Source: Streptomyces sp. OfavH-34-F
GTDB lineage: Bacteria; Actinomycetota; Actinomycetes; Streptomycetales; Streptomycetaceae
Direction: 5' to 3'
Assembly: GCF_022347745.1 (NCBI RefSeq)
Contig: NZ_JAKRGC010000014.1
Coordinates: 1 to 50,826, forward strand
DNA length: 50,826 bases
The notes under the pieces are model-generated. The model made no database searches. It worked only from the letters and a program-made list of their open reading frames with translations, and was not told the origin of the DNA. Position 1 is the stretch's first letter. Every line of letters starts with the position of its first letter. Positions 16,774 to 25,401 of the stretch are shown piece by piece. A program made the translations under genes and the position numbers.

Positions 16774-18327
16774 CTACGCCGCCGGCCCTCCGGCCGCCGC
16801 CTTGCCGCTCAACGCGTCCAGGTCGCTCTTGCGTACGCGGATGATCAGCATCGCGGTCAGCAGTGCGAGAGCGGCCATGGCCACCGCCGCGAGGAACGCG
16901 GTGGATATGCCCTGGGTCAGCACCGCGTGGCCCCAGCTCCCCGGCAGCTCGTGCGTCTTGGCGAACTGGGCCTGCTGTTCCGGGGACGCCTGCGCCAGGA
17001 ATCGTGGCACCTGCTTCTCGGCTTCATTGCGGCTGGCGGTACCGAACACCGTGACCAGGATCGACAGCCCCAGTGAACCGCCCACCTGCTGACTCGCGTT
17101 GAGCAGACTGGAGGCGGCACCCGCTTCGTGCTGTGCGACCCCGGAGACCGCGGTCAGGGTGAGCGTCACGAAGTTCAAGCCCATACCGAAGCTGAACACG
17201 AGGATCGGGCCGAGCACCCCGGTCACGTAGGAACTGCCGGGCGTGATGAGCGTGAGCCAGAACAGCCCCGCCCCGGCGAGCGCCGAACCGGTGATCATGA
17301 ACGGTTTCGGTCCCAGGACCGGCAGGAATCGCTGGGAGAGCCCCGCTCCGATGATGATCGCGACCGTCACGGGCAGGAAGGCCAGACCCGACTCGATCGG
17401 GCTGTACCCCAGGACGTTCTGCACGAACAGCACGATGAAGAAGAACATGCCGAACATGGCAGCGGCCAGGCTGAGCATGATCACGTAGGTGCCCGAGCGA
17501 TTCCGGTCGGCGAACATCCGCAAGGGGGTGATCGGTTCCTTGGCTCTCATCTCGACGAAAACGAACGCGGCGAGCAGCAGCACCGCGGCACCGAACGAGG
17601 CGAGGGTGAGCGAATCGCGCCACCCTTCTTCGGAGGCCCGTATGAACCCGTACACCAGCGAGGCCATACCGAGGGTCGAGGTCAGGGCTCCCGAGATGTC
17701 GAAGCGCCCCGAGTGCCGGTCGGACTCGTTGATGTACATCGGGGCCAGGACCGCGATCAGCACGCCGATCGGCACGTTGACGAAGAAGACCCACCGCCAG
17801 TCCAGCCACTCCGTGAGCATCCCGCCCGCCAGCAGCCCGATGGCGCCGCCACCTGCGGAGACCGCGGCGAAGACACCGAACGCGCGGTTGCGTTCGGGAC
17901 CTTCGGGGAACGTCGTGGTGATCAGGGCGAGCGAGGTCGGTGAGGCGATCGCCCCACCTATGCCCTGGAGGGCGCGTGCAGCCAGCAACTGCCAGGGCTC
18001 CTGGGCGAATCCACCCACAAGCGAGGCAAGGGTGAAGACGAGGATGCCGGCCATGAAGACCCGGCGGCGGCCGAGGATGTCTCCGGCCCGGCCGCCGAGC
18101 AGCAGCAGGCCGCCGAAGGTGAGCGTGTAGGCGCTCAGGACCCAGGACAGGTCCGTGGTCGAGAAGCGCAGGGCTTCCTGGATGTGCGGGAGGGCGATGT
18201 TGACGATTGTGGAGTCCAGCACAACCATCAACTGACAGGCGGCGATGACGGCCAGGGCGATCCCTGGACGGCCCTGTCTGCGCGCCGCCCCCGGCGTGCT
18301 TCGTACGTCTAACTGAGAGGTTGTCAC
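16774..18327 (-). CDS. MFS multidrug exporter, 14-TMS EmrB/QacA (DHA2) type
   Basis: 517 aa; GTG start at 18327 with a G-run (18335-18339) as a weak Shine-Dalgarno. The first helix carries LDSTIVNIALPHIQ, the DHA2 motif with the membrane-embedded Asp. Motif A is GGRAGDILGRRRVF near residue 80 and motif C is near GGAIGLLAGGMLTEWLDWRW at about 155-175. About 14 hydrophobic segments are present. It likely exports drugs or own metabolites by proton antiport. It is divergent from a TetR gene with two identical-type operators in the gap, one only 24 bp before this start, so repression by that TetR with induction by a substrate is likely. Confidence 0.92.
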   Translation of the reverse strand: MTTSQLDVRSTPGAARRQGRPGIALAVIAACQLMVVLDSTIVNIALPHIQEALRFSTTDLSWVLSAYTLTFGGLLLLGGRAGDILGRRRVFMAGILVFTLASLVGGFAQEPWQLLAARALQGIGGAIASPTSLALITTTFPEGPERNRAFGVFAAVSAGGGAIGLLAGGMLTEWLDWRWVFFVNVPIGVLIAVLAPMYINESDRHSGRFDISGALTSTLGMASLVYGFIRASEEGWRDSLTLASFGAAVLLLAAFVFVEMRAKEPITPLRMFADRNRSGTYVIMLSLAAAMFGMFFFIVLFVQNVLGYSPIESGLAFLPVTVAIIIGAGLSQRFLPVLGPKPFMITGSALAGAGLFWLTLITPGSSYVTGVLGPILVFSFGMGLNFVTLTLTAVSGVAQHEAGAASSLLNASQQVGGSLGLSILVTVFGTASRNEAEKQVPRFLAQASPEQQAQFAKTHELPGSWGHAVLTQGISTAFLAAVAMAALALLTAMLIIRVRKSDLDALSGKAAAGGPAA

Positions 18328-18350
18328 TGGAGGTCCCCCACAAGAGAATT

Positions 18351-18370
18351 AGTGAACGGCTTCGTTCACT
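18351..18370. promoter_or_regulatory. TetR-type operator 1
   Basis: Palindrome AGTGAACG-N4-CGTTCACT. It lies just upstream of the exporter start and would cover its promoter or transcription start. Confidence 0.85.
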
Positions 18371-18395
18371 GTGCTTCAACGTTACTGAGTCCCCT

Positions 18396-18419
18396 CCAGT
18401 GAACGCAAGCGTTCACTGG
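18396..18419. promoter_or_regulatory. TetR-type operator 2
   Basis: Perfect 11-bp arms around a 2-bp centre, with the same core AGTGAACG-N4-CGTTCACT as operator 1. The centres are 47 bp apart. Confidence 0.88.
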
Positions 18420-18564
18420 ATCTTCGTAACCGCGAGATTCGGAGCCGTTGACTCCGGTCGCAAGGCGCTCGGTCCCGTGCCGTTCGCTCCGGCCTCCGCG
18501 CCTACCGGGCCCACCCCGGAAGGGTCGCGGAGGCGATCCGCTTATGTTCGATGGAGAGAAGATC

Positions 18565-19191
18565 ATGGTCACTTCGCGATCGGCCGCCACCGCTCGGCAG
18601 CCGGTGGCGTCCCTGCGCCGACGGGGGTCCGTGCTGGAAAGCGCGATCCTCGAAGCGACGCTGGAAGCGCTGAGTACGGTCGGCTGGAACGGCCTGACCA
18701 TGGAAGGCGTCGCCGCCGGCGCCCAGACGGGCAAGGCCGCGATCTACCGGCGGTGGTCCTCCAAGGAGGAACTGGTCGCCGAGGCGCTGCGCAGCGCCAT
18801 GCCGGCGGCGGGCCGGGCCCCGGACTCCGGCAACATCCGCGACGATCTCCAGCAGCTGTGCCGGGGCATGCGTGACGCGATGTGGTCCACCCCCGGCTCG
18901 GCCCTGCGAGCGGTGCTGCACGAGTGCGACGCGAGTACGGCCGAACGCTTCCAGTCGGTGATCCTCGACGGGGTGATCCGGCCGTCGACCGCGCTCATCA
19001 AAGAAGTGGTGAGCCGCGGAGTCGAGCGCGGAGAAGTCCGCCCCGACGCCTTGGGGGAACTGGCCTTCGACGTGATCCCCGCGATGATGATGTACCGCAC
19101 CAAGGTATGCGGCAGCGAGTGGGACGACGCTGAAATCGAGGCGCTGATCGATCAGGTCGCGGTGCCGTTCTTCCGCTCCGCGCCCCGCTGA
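18565..19191 (+). CDS. TetR-family repressor, likely regulator of the divergent exporter
   Basis: 208 aa from the ATG at 18565, preceded by GGAGAGAAG; an in-frame ATG at 18544 has no Shine-Dalgarno. The N-terminal helix-turn-helix runs through LTMEGVAAGAQTGKAAIYRRWSSKEELV near residues 46-73, typical of TetR. The C-terminal part (NIRDDLQQLCRGMRD ... ALGELAFDVIPAMMMYRTKV) is like the TetR_C ligand domain found near efflux genes. Two strong palindromes in the shared upstream region are its probable sites, so it should also repress itself. Confidence 0.92.
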   Translation: MVTSRSAATARQPVASLRRRGSVLESAILEATLEALSTVGWNGLTMEGVAAGAQTGKAAIYRRWSSKEELVAEALRSAMPAAGRAPDSGNIRDDLQQLCRGMRDAMWSTPGSALRAVLHECDASTAERFQSVILDGVIRPSTALIKEVVSRGVERGEVRPDALGELAFDVIPAMMMYRTKVCGSEWDDAEIEALIDQVAVPFFRSAPR

Positions 19192-19320
19192 AGGCCGGCC
19201 CGGACTCGACATCATGGGCGGCAGGGCCGCCCGCCCGGCGGGCGGCCGCCATTCCGAGCACCGGAAGGACACCCCCTGGGGTGTTCCCGCCGCCCCCTTC
19301 GGCGTACGCTGGCAGACGCC

Positions 19321-20031
19321 ATGCCGTACGAACCACCCACGCACACCGTCGAGCGCTCGATACGCGCCACCACCGGTGCCAAGATCGTCGCCGGTGTGGA
19401 CGAGGTCGGACGCGGAGCGTGGGCGGGACCGGTCACCGTGTGCGCCGCGATCACCGGTCTTCGCAAGCCGCCCGCCGGACTCACCGACTCCAAGTTGATC
19501 AGCCCCAAGCGCCGGGCGGAACTCGCTCCGGTGCTGGAGCGCTGGGTCACCGCGTACGGCCTCGGTGACGCCTCCCCCCAGGAGATCGACGAACTGGGCA
19601 TGACCGCGGCGCTCCGGCTCGCCGCCGTGCGCGCTCTGGAAGCGCTCCCGGTCCGCCCGGACGCGGTGATCCTGGACGGCAAGCACGACTACCTGGGCAG
19701 TCCCTGGCAGGTCCGTACCGTCATCAAGGGCGACCAGTCATGCATTGCCGTGGCCGCGGCATCGGTCATCGCGAAGGTGCGCCGCGACGCCCTGATGGCT
19801 GAACTGGGCGCGCGGAACAGTGAGTACGCGGATTTCGCGTTCGATGCGAACGCCGGCTACCCGTCCCCCGTGCACAGGGCGGCGCTGGAGGAGCGCGGAC
19901 CCACGGCTCACCACCGCCTGTCGTGGTCCTATCTCGACGCGCTGCCCCGGTGGCAGCACCTGAAGAAGGTCCGTTTCTCCGCAGAGGCGGCCGCACTGGA
20001 AAGCGGGGGCCAGCTCGGCTTCGATTTCTGA
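19321..20031 (+). CDS. rnhB: Ribonuclease HII
   Basis: 236 aa. The enzyme cuts the RNA strand of RNA:DNA hybrids and single ribonucleotides in DNA. The acidic catalytic set is visible: [13 protein letters not shown] near residues 24-36 (Asp-Glu), [11 protein letters not shown] near 120 and the block [21 protein letters not shown] near 137-157. [17 protein letters not shown] is the substrate-binding signature. No Shine-Dalgarno is visible; TACGCT at 19305-19310 suggests a very short or absent leader. Confidence 0.97.
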   Translation: MPYEPPTHTVERSIRATTGAKIVAGVDEVGRGAWAGPVTVCAAITGLRKPPAGLTDSKLISPKRRAELAPVLERWVTAYGLGDASPQEIDELGMTAALRLAAVRALEALPVRPDAVILDGKHDYLGSPWQVRTVIKGDQSCIAVAAASVIAKVRRDALMAELGARNSEYADFAFDANAGYPSPVHRAALEERGPTAHHRLSWSYLDALPRWQHLKKVRFSAEAAALESGGQLGFDF

Positions 20032-20051
20032 TCGCGCAGATGTGTGCACCC

Positions 20052-20072
20052 GCCGACGCCGGAGGCGTCGGC
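20052..20072 (+). terminator. Hairpin after rnhB
   Basis: Perfect 9-bp stem (GCCGACGCC/GGCGTCGGC) with a 3-nt loop followed by ATTTGAT. It ends rnhB and lies only 19 nt before the next start, so it may also sit at the promoter of that gene. Confidence 0.7.
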
Positions 20073-20091
20073 ATTTGATAGACAACCACCC

Positions 20092-20709
20092 ATGCCTCTC
20101 ATCCCCGAGGAGCCTCAGATTCACGAGAGCGCCCAGGGTCCTCGCGCCACCCCGGCCACCGGCCGCGCAGCGTCGACCCCTCGTCCCGTACCCGGTCCGC
20201 GTTCAGCGGCCACGCCGCGCCCCGGTCGTCCGGTGCCCGGCCCGCGGCCTGCGCCCCCGGCGCAGCGCCAGTCCTCCACTTCCGGCCGACCCCAGGCGGC
20301 GCGGCAGGAGAATCGTTCCGCGCCGCAGCTCCAGGTCATTCCCGCATCTGCGGACGGCGCACTCGACGCCGCCGACGAGGCGGTGGACCTGCTGCTCGAC
20401 TCGGGCCGTGCGCCCGCCGACATCCTGGTCCTGACCACGGGTGACCAGCACCCGTGGGCGACTCACGAGCTGTCCTTCGGTGAGACCGCCTACTGGGCCC
20501 ACCACGAAGCGGGCGACGACGTCTTCTTCGCCGCAGCCGCGGCAGCGGACCGCGTCAGGCCCCGTCCCGTGGTCATCGTCGCGGTCAACGGTCCGGCCGA
20601 TGACACGACGGCGCGGGCACTGGCCAAGGCCCGCGAGTCCGCCGGTGCTCTGCTGATCGCTTGCGGCGACCCGCAGACGATCAACGCAGCGCTCGGCGCC
20701 AGCGTCTGA
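20092..20709 (+). CDS. Conserved Streptomyces protein with Pro-rich N-terminus and SF1-helicase-tail-like C-terminus
   Basis: 205 aa from the ATG at 20092; no Shine-Dalgarno. Residues 1-75 are rich in Pro, Arg, Ala and Gln and probably disordered. Residues 80-205 form a compact domain with ADILVLTTGDQHPWATHELSFGE, DVFFAAAAAADRVRPRPVVIVAVNG and ALLIACGDPQTINAALGA. This pattern resembles the end of UvrD/Rep-like helicases, where the strand before and the loop after motif V/VI sit, but no Walker A or DExx box is present, so it cannot be an ATPase alone. The likeness is my reading and may be wrong; function unknown. Confidence 0.7.
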   Translation: MPLIPEEPQIHESAQGPRATPATGRAASTPRPVPGPRSAATPRPGRPVPGPRPAPPAQRQSSTSGRPQAARQENRSAPQLQVIPASADGALDAADEAVDLLLDSGRAPADILVLTTGDQHPWATHELSFGETAYWAHHEAGDDVFFAAAAAADRVRPRPVVIVAVNGPADDTTARALAKARESAGALLIACGDPQTINAALGASV

Positions 20710-20719
20710 GCCGCGCGGG

Positions 20720-20735
20720 CGCCGCTTCGGCGGCG
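20720..20735. terminator. UUCG-loop hairpin between converging genes
   Basis: CGCCGC-TTCG-GCGGCG, a stable tetraloop hairpin, 11 nt past the stop of the upstream gene. It may serve both directions. Confidence 0.55.
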
Positions 20736-20816
20736 ACCGCGTTCACCGGCTCGGAACGCACCGGTGTCTTCAGGTGACCCGGCTGCCCCACCAGGGCGGC
20801 CGGGTCCGGGGCGTAC

Positions 20817-21446
20817 TCAGCGAGCGGCGGAACGGTGCAGTGCCTGCGCTGCTCCGCCGCCGGTGCGTGCAGGCATCGGCTCCGGGTCCAGCGCGGCGTC
20901 GGCGAGGGCCGACGGCCGCGACGTGGAGCTCGGCCGGCGTCCGCCCCTGCCTTCGCCCAGCACCTGCCAGCCACTGCGGGTCAGCGTGATGTAGGCGCCA
21001 CAGCGCAGGCCGTGCAGGGTGCAGGCGTCCCGCAGACCCCACATCCAGGCACCGTCCTCCTCCGTCCAATGCTCGTCCCCCTCGCGGCAGTAGAGAAGAA
21101 CCGCGGTGCGCACGGGCGTACGGCGGCGCAAATCGTGCGGGATGACGCGGCGCAGGTGCGCCAGCAGCGAGTTCCGGAACTCCCAGCCGTCCGCCGTCAC
21201 CGACCGTCGGGCGAACGAGGCACTCGCCGTCAGGCGTTCCTCGTGGTCGAGGACGGCGACCACGGCGGTGGCGGGGGTCGGCCGGTGTCTGGCGTGCAGT
21301 CCGCTGACCACCTCACGCGGGCTGCGCAGCAGGGGTATGCCGGCCCCTGCCCACTCGGCCGGTTCGAGCATCCGGGCAAGGCGGTTGGCGGAGTCGGCGG
21401 TAGCTGACATCGAAGTGGCTGCGGACGAAGCGAATCCGAAGGTCAC
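20817..21446 (-). CDS. Hypothetical protein downstream of recQ
   Basis: 209 aa from the GTG at 21446, with GAAGGGAGG 4 nt upstream on the minus strand; the open frame to 21554 lacks a start signal. I do not recognise a family. The middle (TAVVAVLDHEERLTASASFARRSV ... FRNSLLAHLRRVIPHDLRRRTPVRTAVLLYCREGDEHWTEEDGAWMWGLRDACTLHGLRCGAYITLTRSGW) reads as a small alpha/beta domain with some likeness to the RadC/JAB fold (strand with Asp-His, later acidic loop). The JAMM His-x-His is absent. The last 45 residues are low-complexity. It lies downstream of recQ on the same strand with a 218-bp gap. Confidence 0.7.
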   Translation of the reverse strand: MTFGFASSAATSMSATADSANRLARMLEPAEWAGAGIPLLRSPREVVSGLHARHRPTPATAVVAVLDHEERLTASASFARRSVTADGWEFRNSLLAHLRRVIPHDLRRRTPVRTAVLLYCREGDEHWTEEDGAWMWGLRDACTLHGLRCGAYITLTRSGWQVLGEGRGGRRPSSTSRPSALADAALDPEPMPARTGGGAAQALHRSAAR

Positions 21447-21664
21447 GGTCCTCCCTTCGCATACGCGCCCACGATGCGGGCAGGGTCGGGTGAGGGCGCG
21501 CCGCGGCACAGCCCTCTCGGGCCCGCGAAAGGACCGTGCGGGGAGCGAGTCCAATTCTTCCTGGCGTATCGGCAGGCGGCAACGAGCAATTGACGAGGCT
21601 GACGGTAATCAACCGGTATGACACGGATATCCCTGCCCATTCGGGCCCCGGCTGACGCCTCCCG

Positions 21665-23836
21665 TCACGCCTGAACGGCGAGGACCAGCGGAAACACCGC
21701 CTCCGCACCTGCTCGCCGCAGCAACCGCGCCCCCACGGCGAGCGTCCATCCGGTATCGGAGAGATCGTCCACGAGCAGTACGGGCCCTTCGACGGTGCTC
21801 AGGGCCTGCGCCAGCTCGGGCCCCACGACCAGCCGCTCGTGCAGTGCCTTGACCCGATGGGCGCTGTTGGTCTGCGACATGGGGACCTCATCGGCGCCCG
21901 GAGCCAGGTCCACTCGTCCCAGCAAGGGCATGCGTCCCACCTCGGCAATGTGCCTGCCGAGGGATTCGATCAGCTGGGGCCGGCGACTCGAAGCGACGGT
22001 GACGACACCGACCGGCCGGGGTACCGCGTCGGCGGCCCCCTTGGCCCAGCCACCCGGCCCCTTGGCCCAGTCGGCCAGCACGGTCACCACCGCGCGCGCC
22101 ACATCGTCCGGCACCGGCCCGTCGGGAGCCTGCGCCGCCAATATCGGGCGCAGCCGGTTGCCCCACCCGATGTCCGAGAGCCGGCCGAGCGCCCGGCCCG
22201 TGCCGCACAGTTCGGTCGCCGGGATCTTTCCCTTGAGGTCCACACCGACCGAAGCCAGTCCTGTCGGCCACATCCTGCGCGGCTCGACCTCCACTCCGGG
22301 CCTGCCGAGTTCGCCCTTGGCAGCGTCAAGAGCGGCGGTGGAGACCTCCTCGTCGAACCGTGCACCGGCGCAGTTGTCGCACCGCCCGCAGGCGGTCGCG
22401 TCCTCGTCGTCCAGCTGACGCCGCAAGAACTCCATCCGGCAGCCGTTCGTCGTGGCGTAGTCGCGCATCGCCTGCTGTTCGGCCGCCCGCTGACGCGCCA
22501 CCCAGGCATAGCGCTCGGCGTCGTAGACCCAGGGCGCTCCCGTCGCCGTCCAGCCGCCCTTCACCCGCCGCACCGCCCCGTCGACGTCGAGCACCTTGAG
22601 CATCGTCTCCAGCCGGGCGCGCCGAAGGTCCACCACCGGTTCCAGAGCCGGGAGCGAGAGCGGGCGTCCGGCCTCGGCCAGGGCGTCGATGGTGCGCCGC
22701 ACCTGTTCCTCCGGCGGGAAGGCGACCGACGCGAAGTACTGCCAGATGGCTTCGTCCTCCTTGCCCGGCAGGAGCAGTACCTCGGCATGTTCGACACCGC
22801 GTCCGGCGCGGCCGACCTGCTGGTAGTAGGCGATGGGGGAGGAGGGCGATCCGAAGTGCACCACGAAGCCCAGGTCCGGCTTGTCGAAGCCCATACCGAG
22901 CGCGGAAGTCGCTACTAGCGCCTTGACCCGGTTGGCCAGCAGATCGTCCTCGGCCTGCTGCCGTTCCGCGTTCTCCGTGCGGCCCGTGTAGGACGCCACG
23001 GTGTGGCCGCACTGGCGGAGGTAGGTGGTCACCTCCTCCGCGGCCGCCACGGTCAACGTGTAGATGATTCCCGAGCCGGGCAGCTCCTTGAGATGGTCAC
23101 CGAGCCACGCCAGCCGGTGCGCCGCGCTGGGCAGCCTCAGCACTCCCAGGCTCAGGCTCTCGCGGTCCAGTGGCCCGCGCAGCACGAGCGCGTCCGTGCC
23201 GACACCCGTGCCCAGCTGTTCCGCCACGTCGGCGGTGACCCGCGCGTTCGCCGTCGCAGTGGTCGCGAGCACCGGGACTCCGGGGGGAAGCTCGGCCAGC
23301 ATCGTCCGCAGCCGCCGGTAGTCGGGCCGGAAGTCGTGCCCCCAGTCGGAGATGCAGTGCGCCTCGTCGACGACGAGCAGTCCGGTGGCGGCGCACAGCC
23401 GGGGCAGGACCTGGTCACGGAAGTCGGGATGGTTGAGCCGCTCGGGACTGACCAGCAGCACGTCGACCTCGCCTGCGGCCACCTCGGTTTGGATGGTCTC
23501 CCACTCCTCTGTGTTCGACGAATTGATCGTGCGCGCGCTGATCCCCGCCCGGGCCGCCGCCGCGACCTGGTTCCGCATCAGCGCCAGTAGCGGCGAGACG
23601 ATGACGGTCGGGCCACCGCCTGCTGCCCGCAGCAGGGCCGTCGCGACGAAGTACACCGCCGACTTCCCCCAGCCGGTGCGCTGGACGACCAGGGCTCGGC
23701 GCTTGTCGGCGACGAGCGCCTCGATGGCCCGCCACTGGTCCTCACGCAGCCTGGCGCTGCCGGAGGCGTCCCCGACGAGTCGGGCCAGTACGGAATCGGC
23801 CGAAGCCCTGAGCGCTGCGCGGTCTGCGTTGGTCAT
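21665..23836 (-). CDS. recQ: RecQ-type DNA helicase fused to a phosphoribosyltransferase-like domain
   Basis: 723 aa from the ATG at 23836. Helicase motifs: QRTGWGKSAVY near residues 52-62 (Walker A, with Trp in place of the usual Ser/Ala), VVDEAHCISDWGHDFRPDY near 155, and YYQQVGRAGRG near 335. The zinc site has four cysteines around NGCRMEFLRRQ and ACGRCDNCAG. After about residue 560 comes a second domain ending in PVLLVDDLSDTGWTLAVGARLLRRAGA, the PRPP-binding loop of type I phosphoribosyltransferases. It should unwind 3'-5' at forks and recombination intermediates; the role of the second domain is unknown. It is divergent from the DUF4192 gene over a DnaA-box palindrome. Confidence 0.92.
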   Translation of the reverse strand: MTNADRAALRASADSVLARLVGDASGSARLREDQWRAIEALVADKRRALVVQRTGWGKSAVYFVATALLRAAGGGPTVIVSPLLALMRNQVAAAARAGISARTINSSNTEEWETIQTEVAAGEVDVLLVSPERLNHPDFRDQVLPRLCAATGLLVVDEAHCISDWGHDFRPDYRRLRTMLAELPPGVPVLATTATANARVTADVAEQLGTGVGTDALVLRGPLDRESLSLGVLRLPSAAHRLAWLGDHLKELPGSGIIYTLTVAAAEEVTTYLRQCGHTVASYTGRTENAERQQAEDDLLANRVKALVATSALGMGFDKPDLGFVVHFGSPSSPIAYYQQVGRAGRGVEHAEVLLLPGKEDEAIWQYFASVAFPPEEQVRRTIDALAEAGRPLSLPALEPVVDLRRARLETMLKVLDVDGAVRRVKGGWTATGAPWVYDAERYAWVARQRAAEQQAMRDYATTNGCRMEFLRRQLDDEDATACGRCDNCAGARFDEEVSTAALDAAKGELGRPGVEVEPRRMWPTGLASVGVDLKGKIPATELCGTGRALGRLSDIGWGNRLRPILAAQAPDGPVPDDVARAVVTVLADWAKGPGGWAKGAADAVPRPVGVVTVASSRRPQLIESLGRHIAEVGRMPLLGRVDLAPGADEVPMSQTNSAHRVKALHERLVVGPELAQALSTVEGPVLLVDDLSDTGWTLAVGARLLRRAGAEAVFPLVLAVQA

Positions 23837-23886
23837 GCCCCCATGCAACCCGATGGTTCGGACAACCGCGAACAGTCGGTAACTGT

Positions 23887-23907
23887 CTGTGGATAAGTTA
23901 TCCACAG
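23887..23907. promoter_or_regulatory. Palindromic pair of DnaA-box sequences
   Basis: A 21-bp perfect palindrome made of CTGTGGATAA, one G and TTATCCACAG. Each arm contains the 9-mer TTATCCACA, the E. coli DnaA box, on opposite strands (23888-23896 and 23898-23906). It lies in the 110-bp gap shared by recQ and the DUF4192 gene and is AT-rich for this genome. Confidence 0.75.
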
Positions 23908-23946
23908 GGGGTAGCGAAACCTGGCGGGCTGCGAGACGGTCGTGCC

Positions 23947-25251
23947 ATGAACAAGCAGCCCGAACCCACTGGATTCTCCGAAGAACAGCAGATCACCCTG
24001 CGGGGCCCGGCCGACCTGGCCGACGCTCTTCCGTACCTCATGGGCTTCCACCCGAACGACAGCGTGGTCATGGTCGCCCTGCATGGCGGTCGAGGCCGGT
24101 TCGGGGGGCGGCTCAGGCTCGGGATTCCGCAGTCCGAGAGCGAGTGGCCCGCGGTGGCGGAGCAACTCGCCGAGTGCCTGATCAAGGGCAGCGAGCGGCG
24201 CGGTTCAAGGCCGGACGCCGTGGTCGTCTACCTCTGCCAGGACCCGGCGGACGGCGAGACGGGCAACCGGACCATGGAACGTCTGCGCCCGTTCGCCCAG
24301 CGACTGCGCACGGCATGCGGGGCGCTCGACGTGCCCGTCCTCGAGGCGCTGTGCGTCTCGGACAACCGCTACTGGTCCTACGTGTGCCCGGACTCCCGCT
24401 GCTGCCCGGCCGAGGGCAAGCCCCTGGCCATGCCCGGCACGTCCGTGATGGCCGCGGCGGCCACGTACGCGGGCATCCAGGTACGCGGATCGCTGCGGGA
24501 GATGGAGGCGAGGCTCACGCCGGCCGCCCGCCCGTCGAACGACGCCCAGTTGGGCGCCCTGGACTCGGCGGGCAGTGCGATGGTGCCGCTGCTCTTCGAC
24601 GAGGAGCGCCGCAAGGAGGTCAGCGACGCCACCCTCGAGCTCGCCGGCCGACTCGTGGAGCGTCTGGGGCGCGCGCCCGCCGCAGGGCCCTCGCTGGCGG
24701 ACATCAACGACGACCGGTTGATCAGCGACGAGGAGGCCGCCTCGGTCATCCTGGGTCTCCAGGACAGGGAGACCCGCGACAAGGCCGCCGAGTGGATGGA
24801 AGGGCCGGAAGCACACTCTGCCCTGCGGCTCTGGCGCGCACTCGCCCGGCGCTGCGTGGGCCCGTACGTGGAACACGCCGCAGCGCCCCTCACGCTGGCC
24901 GGGTGGGTTTCCTGGTCGACCGGCGACGAACCGGCCGCGCGCGTCGCGCTGGCGCTCGCCCTGCGCATCGATCCGCATTACACCTTCGCCCAGCTGCTGC
25001 ACGAAGCATGCAACCAGGGACTCGACCCGGAAACGCTGAGGCGCTGCCTGCGCGGCGAACGCGGAACCCGGGCCCCGCAGCGCGGCCGGGGTACGGAACG
25101 GGTCGCGGGGGCCCGTTCCGTACGCGTACGGCCTGCCGGGCGTGGCCGGACACGGCCGGGTTCCACCCGGCCCGGCCACGGTGCCGCGGGGAGGCGTCGG
25201 GCCACCCGCCCCGGAGCGCAGGGGCGCCGGGGGAGCGCGACCGGTCGCTGA
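23947..25251 (+). CDS. DUF4192 protein with arginine-rich C-terminal tail
   Basis: 434 aa. The family signature lies near the start: ITLRGPADLADALPYLMGFHPNDSVVMVALHGG, followed by RLRLGIPQSESEWPAVAEQLAECL. The core to about residue 375 ends with RVALALALRIDPHYTFAQLLHEACNQGLDPE, also typical of the family. The last 60 residues are almost only Arg, Gly, Pro, Ala and Thr, with a strongly positive charge, and could bind nucleic acid or be a disordered tail. Function of the family unknown. It is divergent from recQ and shares the DnaA-box palindrome. A hairpin follows the stop codon. Confidence 0.9.
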   Translation: MNKQPEPTGFSEEQQITLRGPADLADALPYLMGFHPNDSVVMVALHGGRGRFGGRLRLGIPQSESEWPAVAEQLAECLIKGSERRGSRPDAVVVYLCQDPADGETGNRTMERLRPFAQRLRTACGALDVPVLEALCVSDNRYWSYVCPDSRCCPAEGKPLAMPGTSVMAAAATYAGIQVRGSLREMEARLTPAARPSNDAQLGALDSAGSAMVPLLFDEERRKEVSDATLELAGRLVERLGRAPAAGPSLADINDDRLISDEEAASVILGLQDRETRDKAAEWMEGPEAHSALRLWRALARRCVGPYVEHAAAPLTLAGWVSWSTGDEPAARVALALALRIDPHYTFAQLLHEACNQGLDPETLRRCLRGERGTRAPQRGRGTERVAGARSVRVRPAGRGRTRPGSTRPGHGAAGRRRATRPGAQGRRGSATGR

Positions 25252-25256
25252 GCCAT

Positions 25257-25297
25257 GTGCGGCGTCGGCCCGGGCTCGCCCGATTCCGACGCCGCAC
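25257..25297 (+). terminator. Terminator after the DUF4192 gene
   Basis: Perfect 12-bp inverted repeat (25257-25268 with 25286-25297), starting 5 nt past the stop codon, with a 17-nt loop. Confidence 0.82.
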
Positions 25298-25370
25298 GCA
25301 GCACGGGCGCTTGGCGTTCATGCGAGAACCGGCTGAGGAGCCTTGCGAAGAGTCACCGAGAAGGGAGTGT

Positions 25371-25391
25371 TTATCGTCAGGCAGACGACTA
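25371..25391. promoter_or_regulatory. Candidate operator upstream of the Nudix regulator gene
   Basis: Inverted repeat TCGTC-N5-GACGA (25374-25378 and 25384-25388) with partly matching AT-rich flanks, 14 nt before the start codon. It could be an autoregulatory site for the NrtR-like protein. Confidence 0.45.
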
Positions 25392-25401
25392 TGATCACGG
25401 C

